Below are positions 46,310 to 54,068 of a stretch of DNA of 64,000 nt, piece by piece. This stretch comes from Alphaproteobacteria bacterium HGW-Alphaproteobacteria-18 (lineage in GTDB: Bacteria; Pseudomonadota; Alphaproteobacteria; Caulobacterales; Hyphomonadaceae). The stretch spans positions 1-64,000 of the forward strand of contig PHEH01000014.1 of NCBI GenBank assembly GCA_002841155.1, written 5' to 3'. Numbering within the stretch: position 1 is the stretch's first letter; each line of letters opens with the position of its first letter. The position numbers and the translations under genes were made by a program. The notes beneath the pieces were generated by a model, which saw only the letters and a program-made list of their open reading frames with translations, had not been told where the DNA came from and ran no database searches.

Positions 46310-47187
46310 AGATACGCGGCTTTGCAGTGGCAATGGCTCTGGCAGGATGTCTCCTGCCGGCGTGCGCCGAGACGGTCGATGGCGCCTGGTCATTCGAGAC
46401 GCCGGAGGATGTTGCGGCAAGCCCTGAAGACTGGCGCCCGGTTGATCCGGAGCGGCTGTTCATTTTTGAAACCAATAAGGGCCGTATCCTGATCGAGGCC
46501 TTCCCGGAAGTCGCGCCGAACCATGTGGCGCATTTCTCGGCCATCATCCGTTCCGGGGATTATGATGGCACGAGCTTTCACCGCGTCATTGAGGATTTCA
46601 TGGCCCAGGGCGGGGATATCTTCGCGCTCAAGGGGCGCCCCTCTGCGGAGCCGAATGTGAAGGGGGAGTTCACCTTCCGCCGTGATGTTATGAAGATGCC
46701 GCTGGAAGCAACCATCGGTCCCGATGACAGCGCAAAGCATGGCTATTATAACGGGCTCCCGATCCAGACCCAGCCTTCCTTCTTTGCCGAAATGTCGGTG
46801 GACGGACTGGTGGAAAGCTCGGTTCCGCATTGCGCCAGCATTGTTTCCACGGCGCGCACCGACGATCCCAATTCTGCCAATGGCCAGTTTTTCCTCATGC
46901 GGGGATACTCGCCCCATCTTGACCGTCTTTACACGTCCTGGGGCCGTGTGATCGAGGGGCAGGATGTGGTCATGTCCATCAAGCCGGGCTCTCCGCAAAG
47001 CAATGGATCGGTCACCAACCCCGATATCCTCACAGCCGCAAAAATCGCCGCAGACCTTCCGGAGGCAGAGCGCCCCAGGGCGTATGTTCTGCGCACGGAT
47101 ACAGCTGGTTTCAAGGATGCGCTGGAGGCCAAGGGCGAGTTGAACATCTGCGATCTCGCGCCGGTCCCTGCCATCATTCTGGACTAG
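46306..47187 (+). CDS. Cyclophilin-type peptidyl-prolyl isomerase
   Basis: A 293-residue exported isomerase assisting protein folding in the periplasm. A signal peptide (FAVAMALAGCLLPACAE) with a possible lipobox precedes the cyclophilin domain, which has NKGRILIEAFPEVAPNHVAH, YDGTSFHRVIEDFMAQGGD and NGQFFLMRGYSPHLDRLYT. The domain carries a family-specific insertion (GPDDSAKHGYYNGLPIQTQP) between strands, and the C-terminal ~50 residues are additional. It is coupled to coaD by ATGA and followed by queA after 41 bp (8 bp with the alternative GTG start), as in the conserved alphaproteobacterial order. Confidence 0.93.
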   Translation: MKIRGFAVAMALAGCLLPACAETVDGAWSFETPEDVAASPEDWRPVDPERLFIFETNKGRILIEAFPEVAPNHVAHFSAIIRSGDYDGTSFHRVIEDFMAQGGDIFALKGRPSAEPNVKGEFTFRRDVMKMPLEATIGPDDSAKHGYYNGLPIQTQPSFFAEMSVDGLVESSVPHCASIVSTARTDDPNSANGQFFLMRGYSPHLDRLYTSWGRVIEGQDVVMSIKPGSPQSNGSVTNPDILTAAKIAADLPEAERPRAYVLRTDTAGFKDALEAKGELNICDLAPVPAIILD

Positions 47188-47228
47188 GGAGCAGCGTGGC
47201 CAGATCTGATCAGATCTGCCAAGCGCAT

Positions 47229-48284
47229 ATGGACCTCTCTATATTCCACTTTGATCTGCCTGAAGATCTCATCGCCCTGCGGCCGGTTGAGCCGCAGGAT
47301 GCGGCGCGCCTGCTCGTCGTCCACGGCGATGGGCGGCTGGAAGACGCCACCGTCCGTGATCTGCCGAAGTATCTGAAATCCGGCGATGTGCTGGTCTTCA
47401 ATGACACGCGCGTGCTGCCTGCTGCCCTCAAGGGCGTGCGCCCCGCGCGTGATGGGGCGAGCCGCGATGTGGAGGTCGACGTCAACCTCGTCGAGCGTCA
47501 GGGCGATTGCCTCTGGCTGGCCCTCGCCCGGCCCGGCCGGCGCCTGAAGGAAGGCGACGAGATTTTCTTCGCCGAAGGCTTCTCGGCCAGGATCGCCTCA
47601 CGCCGCGAGGGCGGGGAAATCCTGCTGGATTTCAATTGCGAGAGCGAGGCGATGATCGCCGCGCTCGATGCCCACGGCGCCATGCCGCTGCCGCCTTACA
47701 TCGCCCGCCGCCGGCCGGCCGACGCGCGCGACCGTGAAACCTACCAGACCCGCTTTGCCGGGGAAGACGCCGCCAGTGTCGCCGCGCCCACCGCCGGGCT
47801 CCACTTCACCCCGCGCCTGCTCGCCGAAATCGAGGCCGCCGGCCTCAAGCGCGAAACCGTCCGCCTGCATGTCGGCCTTGGCACATTCAAACCGCTGGAA
47901 GACAGACACCTCACCGAAAACCGTCTGCATGAGGAATGGCGCCGCATCACCCCGGAGGTGGCAGACCGTCTCAACGCCGCCCGCGCGTCTGGCGCCCGCA
48001 TCGTTCCGGTCGGCACCACGGCTATGCGCACGCTGGAAAGCTGCGCGGGCGAAGACGGCCTCCTCCACGCCGCCACCGGCCCCACCGACATCTTCCTCAA
48101 ACCCGGCGATCCCGTCCGCGCGACCGGCGCGCTGATGACGAATTTCCACCTGCCAGGCTCCAGCCTCTTCATGCTCGTCTCTGCCCTGATGGGCACGCGC
48201 CTCATGCGCGCCGCCTACGCCCACGCTATCGCGCAGAAATACCGCTTCTACTCCTATGGCGACGCCTGCCTTCTGCTGCCCTAG
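47229..48284 (+). CDS. queA: tRNA epoxyqueuosine synthase: SAM tRNA ribosyltransferase-isomerase
   Basis: QueA transfers the ribosyl part of SAM to preQ1-modified tRNA, giving epoxyqueuosine. The 351-residue protein begins LSIFHFDLPEDLIALRPVEP, the standard family start, and continues with LPKYLKSGDVLVFNDTRVLP, HDAxGAMPLPPYI-type residues (AHGAMPLPPYIARR), and GEDAASVAAPTAGLHFTPRL. ATG 47229 fits the family. An in-frame GTG at 47196 has GGGAG upstream, so an 11-residue longer form is possible. The usual partner tgt is not next to it; a GIY-YIG gene converges instead. Confidence 0.95.
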   Translation: MDLSIFHFDLPEDLIALRPVEPQDAARLLVVHGDGRLEDATVRDLPKYLKSGDVLVFNDTRVLPAALKGVRPARDGASRDVEVDVNLVERQGDCLWLALARPGRRLKEGDEIFFAEGFSARIASRREGGEILLDFNCESEAMIAALDAHGAMPLPPYIARRRPADARDRETYQTRFAGEDAASVAAPTAGLHFTPRLLAEIEAAGLKRETVRLHVGLGTFKPLEDRHLTENRLHEEWRRITPEVADRLNAARASGARIVPVGTTAMRTLESCAGEDGLLHAATGPTDIFLKPGDPVRATGALMTNFHLPGSSLFMLVSALMGTRLMRAAYAHAIAQKYRFYSYGDACLLLP

Positions 48285-48288
48285 CTCT

Positions 48289-48753
48289 TCAGCGCGCATT
48301 CCGCCGCCGGAAGCCGAAAAATCCCGCAAAAAACTCCGCCCACCACCGGCGCCAGCGCCAGGCTTTGCGCAGGCGCGCATTGCGGGGCGCGTCATGTTCT
48401 CCGCGCGGAACAAGAATGTCGTTCATCTTTGGCTGATAGCGGCGGATCAGGTCTTCCTCGATGCGCGCGCGGTCCATCCCGCCACGGACGATCAGCACAT
48501 GCCGCTCGGTCGCCCCCCGCTTCCACCAGGCTTCCCACCAGCGCTCATGCCCGTAGAGGCGTGATTTCAGATTGCTCGCCTTGCCGATGTAAAGCGGGAA
48601 CAGGAAGAAGGCGAAGCGCCGGCGCACGAAGATGTAAACGCCGCTGCCCTCGGTGATCCCCTTGCGCGTCAGCGTGATCTTGAACCGGTAGGCCTGGCCG
48701 CTTTCGCCATACCAGGTGTGCCAGCCAAACAGAAACCAGTTGAGTAAAAACAT
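48289..48753 (-). CDS. Stand-alone GIY-YIG domain protein
   Basis: A 154-residue protein with a GIY-YIG nuclease core: GVYIFVRRRFAFFLFPLYIG, then KASNLKSRLYGHERW, and IEEDLIRRYQPKMND with the Glu-rich helix and terminal Asn of the fold. The N-terminus MFLLNWFLFGWHTWYGESGQ is unusually aromatic, and the C-terminus is rich in Arg, Trp and Phe. It does not look like UvrC or the short UPF0213/YhbQ type, which lack this N-terminus. The partner or substrate is unknown. ATG 48751-48753 is selected; a slightly longer start at 48768 lies in TGTCCC-containing sequence near rnhB. It converges with queA, 4 bp apart. Confidence 0.8.
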   Translation of the reverse strand: MFLLNWFLFGWHTWYGESGQAYRFKITLTRKGITEGSGVYIFVRRRFAFFLFPLYIGKASNLKSRLYGHERWWEAWWKRGATERHVLIVRGGMDRARIEEDLIRRYQPKMNDILVPRGEHDAPRNARLRKAWRWRRWWAEFFAGFFGFRRRNAR

Positions 48754-48800
48754 GCGGCCGCGTCCCAAGAGTGTCCCAGCGGGAAACTCTTAGGTGCCGG

Positions 48801-49424
48801 TTAACAGTGTCTTAAAAGCGCCCGGATCGGGGCAAAGCTCTGGCGATGCGCCGCGCAGGGGCCGAGCCGGGCGAGCGCGGCGGCATGCGCGACCGTGCCA
48901 TAGCCCTTATGCCCGGAAAACCCATAGCCAGGGTAGGTATTGCAGAGCGAGACCATCTGCGCGTCGCGGTGTGTCTTGGCCAGGATCGAGGCGGCGGAAA
49001 TGGCCGGCTCGGTAAGGTCGCCCTTGATGATCGCGCGCGCCGGGGCGGGCAGGTCACCGGGCAGCCCATTGCCATCAATCAGGATCATCCCGGCGGTGGC
49101 CGAAACTGTCCCAAACTGTCCCGATCTGTCCGCGATTGTCCCAGATTGTCCAAGAATGGCCCGCCGCATGGCCAGAAATGTCGCCTGCCGGATGTTCAGC
49201 GTGTCGATCTCCTCCACGCTCGCCTCGGCCACGCACCAGGCCAGCGCCCGCTCCTTGATCAGCGGCGCCAGCCGATCGCGCTGTTTCTCCGAGAGTTTCT
49301 TCGAATCCGTCAGCCCCTCGATCGGCCGCGCCGGATCAAGAATCACGGCGGCCGCCGTCACCGGCCCCGCCCAGGGCCCGCGCCCGGCTTCGTCTACGCC
49401 CAGAATGAGGGGTTCGTTTCGCAT
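48801..49424 (-). CDS. rnhB: Ribonuclease HII with in-frame repeat insertion
   Basis: A 207-residue endonuclease removing RNA from RNA:DNA hybrids and single ribonucleotides from DNA. The catalytic [12 protein letters not shown] (Asp11, Glu12), [23 protein letters not shown] and [13 protein letters not shown] are all present. Between RRAI (residue 90) and GMILIDGNG (112) the protein has about 20 extra residues, [20 protein letters not shown], which I do not expect in the family. They are encoded by a five-unit 10-bp TGTCC array (49101-49154, plus strand). The start is ATG 49422-49424, since homology begins at [10 protein letters not shown]. The insert is probably a surface loop, and the active-site residues remain intact. 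Confidence 0.93.
   Translation of the reverse strand: MRNEPLILGVDEAGRGPWAGPVTAAAVILDPARPIEGLTDSKKLSEKQRDRLAPLIKERALAWCVAEASVEEIDTLNIRQATFLAMRRAILGQSGTIADRSGQFGTVSATAGMILIDGNGLPGDLPAPARAIIKGDLTEPAISAASILAKTHRDAQMVSLCNTYPGYGFSGHKGYGTVAHAAALARLGPCAAHRQSFAPIRALLRHC
49101..49154. repeat. 10-bp-period TGTCC array inside rnhB
   Basis: TGTCC begins at 49107 and recurs at 49117, 49127, 49137 and 49147 (TGTCC is GGACA on the other strand), five units spaced by exactly 10 bp. The flanks vary (AAACTGTCCC, GATCTGTCCG, GATTGTCCCA). It is the same phased motif as the intergenic array at 593-677, inverted, but sits inside the coding frame of rnhB. Confidence 0.85.
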
Positions 49425-49496
49425 CTGTCCCACAAAGCAGGAGTCGCGCCGTCCCGCCAATATCGGCGCTGTTGACGGCGGCGGCCCTTGCGAATA

Positions 49497-49655
49497 CCGC
49501 ATATCGCATGCGGATCGTAAAAGGCCTTCTCCAACAGCAGACCTGCCAGCAAGTGCTGGCGGCGCGCGTCCGCATGGGGAGAGACAGGCAGGGCTGAAAG
49601 CCTATCCCACACCTCCCGAATGACGCGCCCGCCCGGACCCCCGAGGCGGGTTTTT
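49497..49655 (+). ncRNA. Candidate small RNA with terminator (or tiny ORF)
   Basis: This 160-bp stretch between divergent rnhB and the gene at 49684 shows stems CCGCAT-ATCGC-ATGCGG (49499-49514) and GCCAGCA-AG-TGCTGGC (49545-49560), then a terminator: CCCGCC (49628-49633) / GGCGGG (49645-49650) and TTTTT. A terminator here has no coding gene upstream on the plus strand, which suggests a short transcript. It also contains a 29-codon frame, ATG 49508 to TGA 49597 ([20 protein letters not shown]...). No strong promoter is seen. Not assigned to a known RNA family. Confidence 0.35.
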
Positions 49656-49683
49656 CATGTTCTGAAACAAGGAATTACAGACA

Positions 49684-50109
49684 ATGCCTGAGATGACAGA
49701 TGAAGCGATAGAGCGGCTCGCCAGCGGCTTTCTGGACCATTCGCTCCCCAAATCGGAATGGACCCATGGCGCCCATTTTGCCGCCGCCCTCTGGATGCTC
49801 GCCCGGCATGGGGACGCCGCCCTGCCGGAAATGCGCGCAGCCATCCGCAGCTATAATGAAGCGACCGGCGGGGAGAACACAGACACCGCCGGCTATCATG
49901 AGACGATCACCGCCGCCTCGCTGATCATGGCCCGCGCCCATATGGCCGCTCATCCGGGCGCGCCGCTGCGCAGCCAGCTCGCCAGCTTGCTCGCCGGCCC
50001 CTGTGGCCGCCCCGATTGGATCTTGTCCTACTGGACCAAAGCGCGCCTATTCTCCGCCGATGCCCGGCGCGGCTGGGTCGGCCCAGACCTCCAGCCCCTG
50101 CCGGAATGA
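49684..50109 (+). CDS. Conserved hypothetical protein (WTHxAHF / YHETIT type)
   Basis: A 141-residue soluble protein. The segments PKSEWTHGAHFAAALWMLAR, the stretch EMRAAIRSYNEATGGENTDT and AGYHETITAASLIMARAHM match a widespread unnamed bacterial family I recall, with conserved Trp-Thr-His, Tyr-Asn and Tyr-His-Glu-Thr patterns. The His and Glu residues could bind a metal, but I know no function. ATG 49684 is used. It follows a possible small-RNA region and precedes an SDR gene by 79 bp on the same strand. Confidence 0.78.
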   Translation: MPEMTDEAIERLASGFLDHSLPKSEWTHGAHFAAALWMLARHGDAALPEMRAAIRSYNEATGGENTDTAGYHETITAASLIMARAHMAAHPGAPLRSQLASLLAGPCGRPDWILSYWTKARLFSADARRGWVGPDLQPLPE

Positions 50110-50188
50110 CCGCCTCGCGTGGGGGAAGGGCTGGCCAGGGCGGCGCGCCTTGGCCAGCATGCGCGCCACACAGGGAAGGAACACCATC

Positions 50189-50962
50189 ATGGATCTCGGC
50201 CTCACAGACAGGATCATCTTCATCGCTGGCGCCAGCCGGGGCATCGGCCACGGCATCGCCCGCAGCCTGCTGGAAGAAGGCGCCAAAGTCGCCCTCACAG
50301 CGCGCGGCGCCAAGGCGCTGGAAGAAAGCCGGGCGGATTTTGCCGCCGAGTTTGGCAGTGAAAAAGTCTGGGCCTTTGCGGGCGATCTCACCCAGACGGC
50401 CGGCATCGAAGCCGCGCTTGCCGCCTGCGAGACAGAGTTCGGCCAGATCAGCGGCGCCGTCGCCAATGTCGGCCTCTCGCCTTCGCCGCTTGGCATTGAG
50501 GTCTCCGATGATGACTGGCAGGCCGGGCTCGACCAGAATCTCAATTCCGCCTTCCGCCTGGCGCGCGCCGCCATTCCGCGCATCTCCAAAGCGGGCGGGG
50601 GCAGCTTCCTCTTCATCAGCTCGATTGCGGGCCTTGCCTCGCTCGGCACGCCGCTGATCTATGGCGCCACGAAGGCGGCGGTAAACCACCTCTCCACCTC
50701 GATTGCCCGCTTCACGGCGGACACAAACGTCCGTGTCAACACAATCGCGCCGGGCAATATCATCTTCGAAGGCAGCACCTGGGAGAAAAACGCCAACGGC
50801 CCACGCGGCGATGCCTGGGCAAAATGGATACGCCGCGAAGTCCCCCTGAAACGCTTTGGCACCCCTCGCGAAATCGGCGACACCGCCGCCTTCCTCCTGT
50901 CGGAACGCGCCAGCTTCATCAATGGCGAAGTGATTGCCGTGGACGGTGGCCAAACCAGGTGA
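50189..50962 (+). CDS. SDR-family oxidoreductase
   Basis: A 257-residue short-chain dehydrogenase. The coenzyme motif is IIFIAGASRGIGHGIARSLL, NAG is replaced by NVG in AVANVGLSPS, and the catalytic Ser and Tyr-x3-Lys are in FISSIAGLASLGTPLIYGAT (Ser) and YGATKAAV. It ends in FINGEVIAVDGGQTR. GGAAGGAA lies before the ATG at 50189. The NVG in place of NAG is a mild deviation. Substrate unknown. The downstream gap carries the dispersed repeat elements at 50993-51102. Confidence 0.92.
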   Translation: MDLGLTDRIIFIAGASRGIGHGIARSLLEEGAKVALTARGAKALEESRADFAAEFGSEKVWAFAGDLTQTAGIEAALAACETEFGQISGAVANVGLSPSPLGIEVSDDDWQAGLDQNLNSAFRLARAAIPRISKAGGGSFLFISSIAGLASLGTPLIYGATKAAVNHLSTSIARFTADTNVRVNTIAPGNIIFEGSTWEKNANGPRGDAWAKWIRREVPLKRFGTPREIGDTAAFLLSERASFINGEVIAVDGGQTR

Positions 50963-50992
50963 GGGGGTAAATCCTCTCATACGGTTGGAGTC

Positions 50993-51102
50993 CCGTTGGA
51001 GTTTTTTTGGAGTTTTCCCACAAAAACTCCAACGGCGCGCTGACCGATAGCCACCCCACCCCAACCCTCCCCATAGTCATGGGGAGGGTTGGGGTGGGGC
51101 AC
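50993..51102. repeat. Dispersed inverted repeat plus long GC palindrome
   Basis: Two elements follow the SDR gene. The first is CCGTTGGAGTTTTT (50993-51006) / AAAAACTCCAACGG (51022-51035), a 14-bp perfect inverted repeat whose core also occurs at 19079-19115 after the Nudix gene; it can act as a terminator. The second is a 21-bp-arm palindrome, CCCCACCCCAACCCTCCCCA (51054-51073, then T) / mirrored at 51079-51099, the full-length version of the element found twice at 466-577. The rest of the 282-bp gap 50963-51244 shows no clear gene. Confidence 0.75.
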
Positions 51103-51244
51103 CTCTCCGTAGAACGCACCCTCACATCCAGAAAAACCGCGAACAAACCCCGCCCTATCCACCCTCGCACCCCCCACATCCACGCCACAACACGCCCCAA
51201 ATCCCTCCACCCAATCCGCCCGGCCTTGCGTGCCCTTTATCCTG

Positions 51245-51802
51245 ATGCGGATGTTCCACGCGCTCGCCAACCCGCCGCCTTGCCTTACGCCGCTTCAGCG
51301 CCTTCTCTGGCCGTTGATCTATATGCAGCTGATCGCCCTGCGCGACTGGGTGCGCAAGCATTACGGCCGCGTGCCTTACTGGATCACCATTTCGAAATTT
51401 GGCCGCGTGCGCCGCTGGCGGCGGCCTGTGTCGAAGAAGAAACCCCGCCTGCGCCCGCCCCGGCGGCCGCCCTCACCCTACCCCAAACGCAATCGGGGCA
51501 GGCCCCCTCACAAAAGGGAATGGCCCACCCCGACACGTCTTGAAGTTTATTTCCGTTCCCGGATCGCCGGGGCTCAGCACTTTCGCCGGACAGCCAAGCG
51601 CTGCGCCGGCCAATCGTGCTGGCGTTATACCACCCGGCCTTTCAGCGAACTGAGCCAGGGGATCAGCGCGGCGTTCACCTCTTCCGGGCGCTCCTGCTGG
51701 GTCCAGTGGCCACAGCCGGGCAGGACGAGGGCTGTCTCCAGATTAGGCACAGACTTCCGCATGCGGCCAATCGGATCGTCAATCATGCCAAAGCCGGAAT
51801 AG
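51245..51802 (+). CDS. Small hypothetical frame, 3' part doubtful
   Basis: From ATG 51245 (or GTG 51230) a frame opens with a protein-like N-terminus: CLTPLQRLLWPLIYMQLIAL, then RDWVRKHYGRVPYWITISKF and GRVRRWRR. After about residue 60 it turns into a Lys/Arg/Pro-rich stretch and continues antisense over the hydrolase gene at 51625, which is unlikely to be real. A shift by one base near 51425 would give a different, more protein-like acidic end (EEETPPAPAPAAALTLPQTQ) stopping at TGA 51541-51543. So this may be a ~99-residue gene with a frameshift, either true decay or a sequencing artefact. The N-terminus weakly recalls the left-edge gene. Only the first part is supported. Confidence 0.4.
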   Translation: MRMFHALANPPPCLTPLQRLLWPLIYMQLIALRDWVRKHYGRVPYWITISKFGRVRRWRRPVSKKKPRLRPPRRPPSPYPKRNRGRPPHKREWPTPTRLEVYFRSRIAGAQHFRRTAKRCAGQSCWRYTTRPFSELSQGISAAFTSSGRSCWVQWPQPGRTRAVSRLGTDFRMRPIGSSIMPKPE

Positions 51803-52608
51803 GCCGGGTCCTTATCACCGGCGATGAAACAGGCCGGCTGCCCGATGGTGCGGTCCTTGAAGGGCTGCAGGAATTCCCAGTCGCGCGTATGGTTGCGATA
51901 CCGCGAGAGCGGCCCGAAGAAGCCTGAGGTCCTGAACTCGCTTGTGTAATAATCAAGGTCTTCTTCGCTCATCCAGGCGCCGATGGTTTCGGGCGGATGG
52001 AGGCCGTCCATCAGCGGGAAATCTGAAGGCTTGCCGACCGGGAAGTCGCCTTCCTTCGCCTCGCCGGAAATGGCGTGGTAGAACCCCTTCAGGAACCGCC
52101 TTGGCTCTGCCTCGAAGGCGGCTTCCGCGCGGCCAGGTTCGCGGAAATAGGACTGGTAGAAGAATTTGTTCTTGTCGTCCCACACCTGCTTGATGACGAG
52201 ATCAAACGAAACCTGCGGCACCCCGAAATAGGGCACCGACATCGCCGCCACCGCCGCGATCCGGCCCGGATGGACAAGAGACGTGTTCCAGACCTGCGGC
52301 GCGCCCCAGTCATGGCCGATCAGCACGAAAGGCGCATCCGGCGAAAGCGCCGCGCCGACGCCCAGAATATCCCCGATCAGCGCCTCCATCCGGAAATCGG
52401 GCACGGCGCTGAATTTCGAGGAGCCGCCATAGCCGCGCACATCCATCGCCGCGGCCGTAAAGCCCGCCTTGGCGATGGGGGCAATCTGGTGGCGCCAGGA
52501 ATACCAGCTCTCGGGAAAGCCATGCACCATCAGGACCAGGGGCCCGGCGCCCTCGATGGCCACCCGGATTTTCGCTTCGCCTGTGTCGATCATCCGGAAT
52601 TCCGGCAT
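51625..52608 (-). CDS. Alpha/beta hydrolase, epoxide-hydrolase-like
   Basis: A 327-residue hydrolase. HGFPESWYSWRHQI holds the oxyanion hole typical of soluble epoxide hydrolases. The nucleophile is Asp in LIGHDWGAPQVW (GHDWG, not GxSxG), and the catalytic His is in LVLPGCGHWTQQERPEEVN. A cap domain with KNKFFYQSYFREPG may supply one ring-opening Tyr. This Asp nucleophile fits epoxide hydrolase or fluoroacetate-dehalogenase-type chemistry, not esterase. The start is ATG 52606-52608. It is divergent from the enoyl-CoA hydratase at 52773, with about 165 bp between. Confidence 0.92.
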   Translation of the reverse strand: MPEFRMIDTGEAKIRVAIEGAGPLVLMVHGFPESWYSWRHQIAPIAKAGFTAAAMDVRGYGGSSKFSAVPDFRMEALIGDILGVGAALSPDAPFVLIGHDWGAPQVWNTSLVHPGRIAAVAAMSVPYFGVPQVSFDLVIKQVWDDKNKFFYQSYFREPGRAEAAFEAEPRRFLKGFYHAISGEAKEGDFPVGKPSDFPLMDGLHPPETIGAWMSEEDLDYYTSEFRTSGFFGPLSRYRNHTRDWEFLQPFKDRTIGQPACFIAGDKDPAYSGFGMIDDPIGRMRKSVPNLETALVLPGCGHWTQQERPEEVNAALIPWLSSLKGRVV

Positions 52609-52772
52609 GGCTTGTCCTCCTGTGTCCTTGCCGGGGAAGCTGCGTCAGGGCCGGGCATCTGGCAAGCTCGGCCGCCGCGTAAAGTGCCCGCCCGCTTTAC
52701 GCCGGGGCGGGGATTGCACGGGGCATGGGCCAGGCGCAAGCTTCGTCAAAAGAACATAAGGGAGGAATGGAT

Positions 52773-53561
52773 ATGACAGCGCATCATATCAAACTTGCGC
52801 GGGAGGATGACGGCATTGCCCTCCTCACGATCGACCGGCCGGAAAAACGCGGGGCGATGACCTATCTGATGCTGAAGACCTTCATCGAGGCCGTGCGGGA
52901 AGTGTCCAGCGATGACAGCATCCGTGTGCTGATCGTGACCGGCTCGGGCGGCAGCTTCTGCGCCGGCACCGACCTCTCCGATCTCTCCACCATCCCGGGC
53001 GAAACGCGCGGGGTGCGGGGGCAGGCGCATGAGGGCGATGTCTGGTGGCCGCTGGTGTCCTGCCCCAAACCGGTGATCGGCGCGATTGATGGCCATGCGG
53101 TCGGCATGGGCGCGGAGTTCTCCAGCCAGTGCGATGTGCGCATCATCACGCCGCGCGCCCGCTTTGCCTGGAACTTCGCCCATCGCGGCCTTGTGCCCGA
53201 TACCGGCGCGGGCAGCTGGCTGTTGCCACGCCTGATCGGGCCGAGCCGGGCGCTGCGCCTGCTTTATTCGGGCGCGTTCCTTGAGGCTGAGGAAGCCCTG
53301 TCCATTGGCTATGCCAACGCCGTCGCCGAGCCGGAAAACCTGCTGGACGCCGCCCGCGCCGAAGCGCGGCGCTACCTTGCCTCCTCGCCCTTCTCCATCC
53401 GCCGGATGAAGGAACTGGTGTGGAAGGGCCTTGAGCGCGATGTGGCCGACCATATGCAGGCGCATGTCACCGCGCTCTCGGCCTGTTTCAAATCTGCCGA
53501 TCACAAGGAAGGCGTTGCCTCCTTCCTTGAGAAACGGCCTGCGAAGTTTACCGGCCAGTAA
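52773..53561 (+). CDS. Enoyl-CoA hydratase/isomerase family protein
   Basis: A 262-residue crotonase. CoA-binding and oxyanion parts are in VLIVTGSGGSFCAGTDLSDL and GAIDGHAVGMGAEFSSQCDV. FAWNFAHRGLVPDTGAGSWL carries an acidic residue (Asp in PDTG) at the position of one hydratase Glu, while the first catalytic Glu is replaced in the GMGAEFS region, so an isomerase or other crotonase reaction is possible. The ATG at 52773 has GGAGGA at 52761-52766; the ATG at 52767 is too close to it. The neighbouring epoxide-hydrolase-like, VOC and quinone oxidoreductase genes suggest a catabolic island. Confidence 0.92.
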   Translation: MTAHHIKLAREDDGIALLTIDRPEKRGAMTYLMLKTFIEAVREVSSDDSIRVLIVTGSGGSFCAGTDLSDLSTIPGETRGVRGQAHEGDVWWPLVSCPKPVIGAIDGHAVGMGAEFSSQCDVRIITPRARFAWNFAHRGLVPDTGAGSWLLPRLIGPSRALRLLYSGAFLEAEEALSIGYANAVAEPENLLDAARAEARRYLASSPFSIRRMKELVWKGLERDVADHMQAHVTALSACFKSADHKEGVASFLEKRPAKFTGQ

Positions 53562-53570
53562 GCTGGCGCT

Positions 53571-53939
53571 TCAGCCCATCACGAAGGCGTTCAGCTTGTT
53601 GCCATCAAGATCGCGGAAATAGCCGGCATAGAAGGTATCGCCGCGTGGGCCGGGCGGGCCTTCGCAGGTGCCACCGAGACTGAGGGCGAGGGCGTGCAGC
53701 CGGTCGACCTGCGCCTTGTCCTTCGCCTGGAGGGCCACCATGACGCCATTGCCGACGCTCATCGTGTTGCCGTCATGAGGATAGCAGAGGCAAATACCCG
53801 CCGCACCATCGGGCGCGCCCCAGGCGATGAAATTGTCCATCGTGAACATGCGCGGCGTCTGCATCTCCTCGGCGATGGCATCATAGAATTTCGCAGCGCG
53901 ATCCAGGTCGCGCGTACCCAGTGTTACATAACCGATCAT
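53571..53939 (-). CDS. VOC-family (glyoxalase/bleomycin resistance) protein
   Basis: A 122-residue single-module VOC protein. It starts MIGYVTLGTRDLDRAAKFYD and ends TFYAGYFRDLDGNKLNAFVM, the standard paired beta-alpha-beta arrangement. The terminal RDLDGNKLNAF holds the usual DPDGN-like segment. The metal-binding residues of glyoxalase I are only partly evident, so the activity is unknown. The start ATG 53937-53939 has GGAGGA about 7 bp upstream; a longer frame to 54008 was not used. Convergent with the enoyl-CoA hydratase (9 bp apart). Confidence 0.9.
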   Translation of the reverse strand: MIGYVTLGTRDLDRAAKFYDAIAEEMQTPRMFTMDNFIAWGAPDGAAGICLCYPHDGNTMSVGNGVMVALQAKDKAQVDRLHALALSLGGTCEGPPGPRGDTFYAGYFRDLDGNKLNAFVMG

Positions 53940-54068
53940 GTGATCCTCCCATCTAAAATTGATGCTTGGAACATAAAGCGAACAATCTCGGGTGTCGAGT
54001 GGGGTCATAAAAAATTGACGCGAGGCCCGTGCTAGGCTTGATTGCCCCGCAAATCAGGAGACAGCCCC

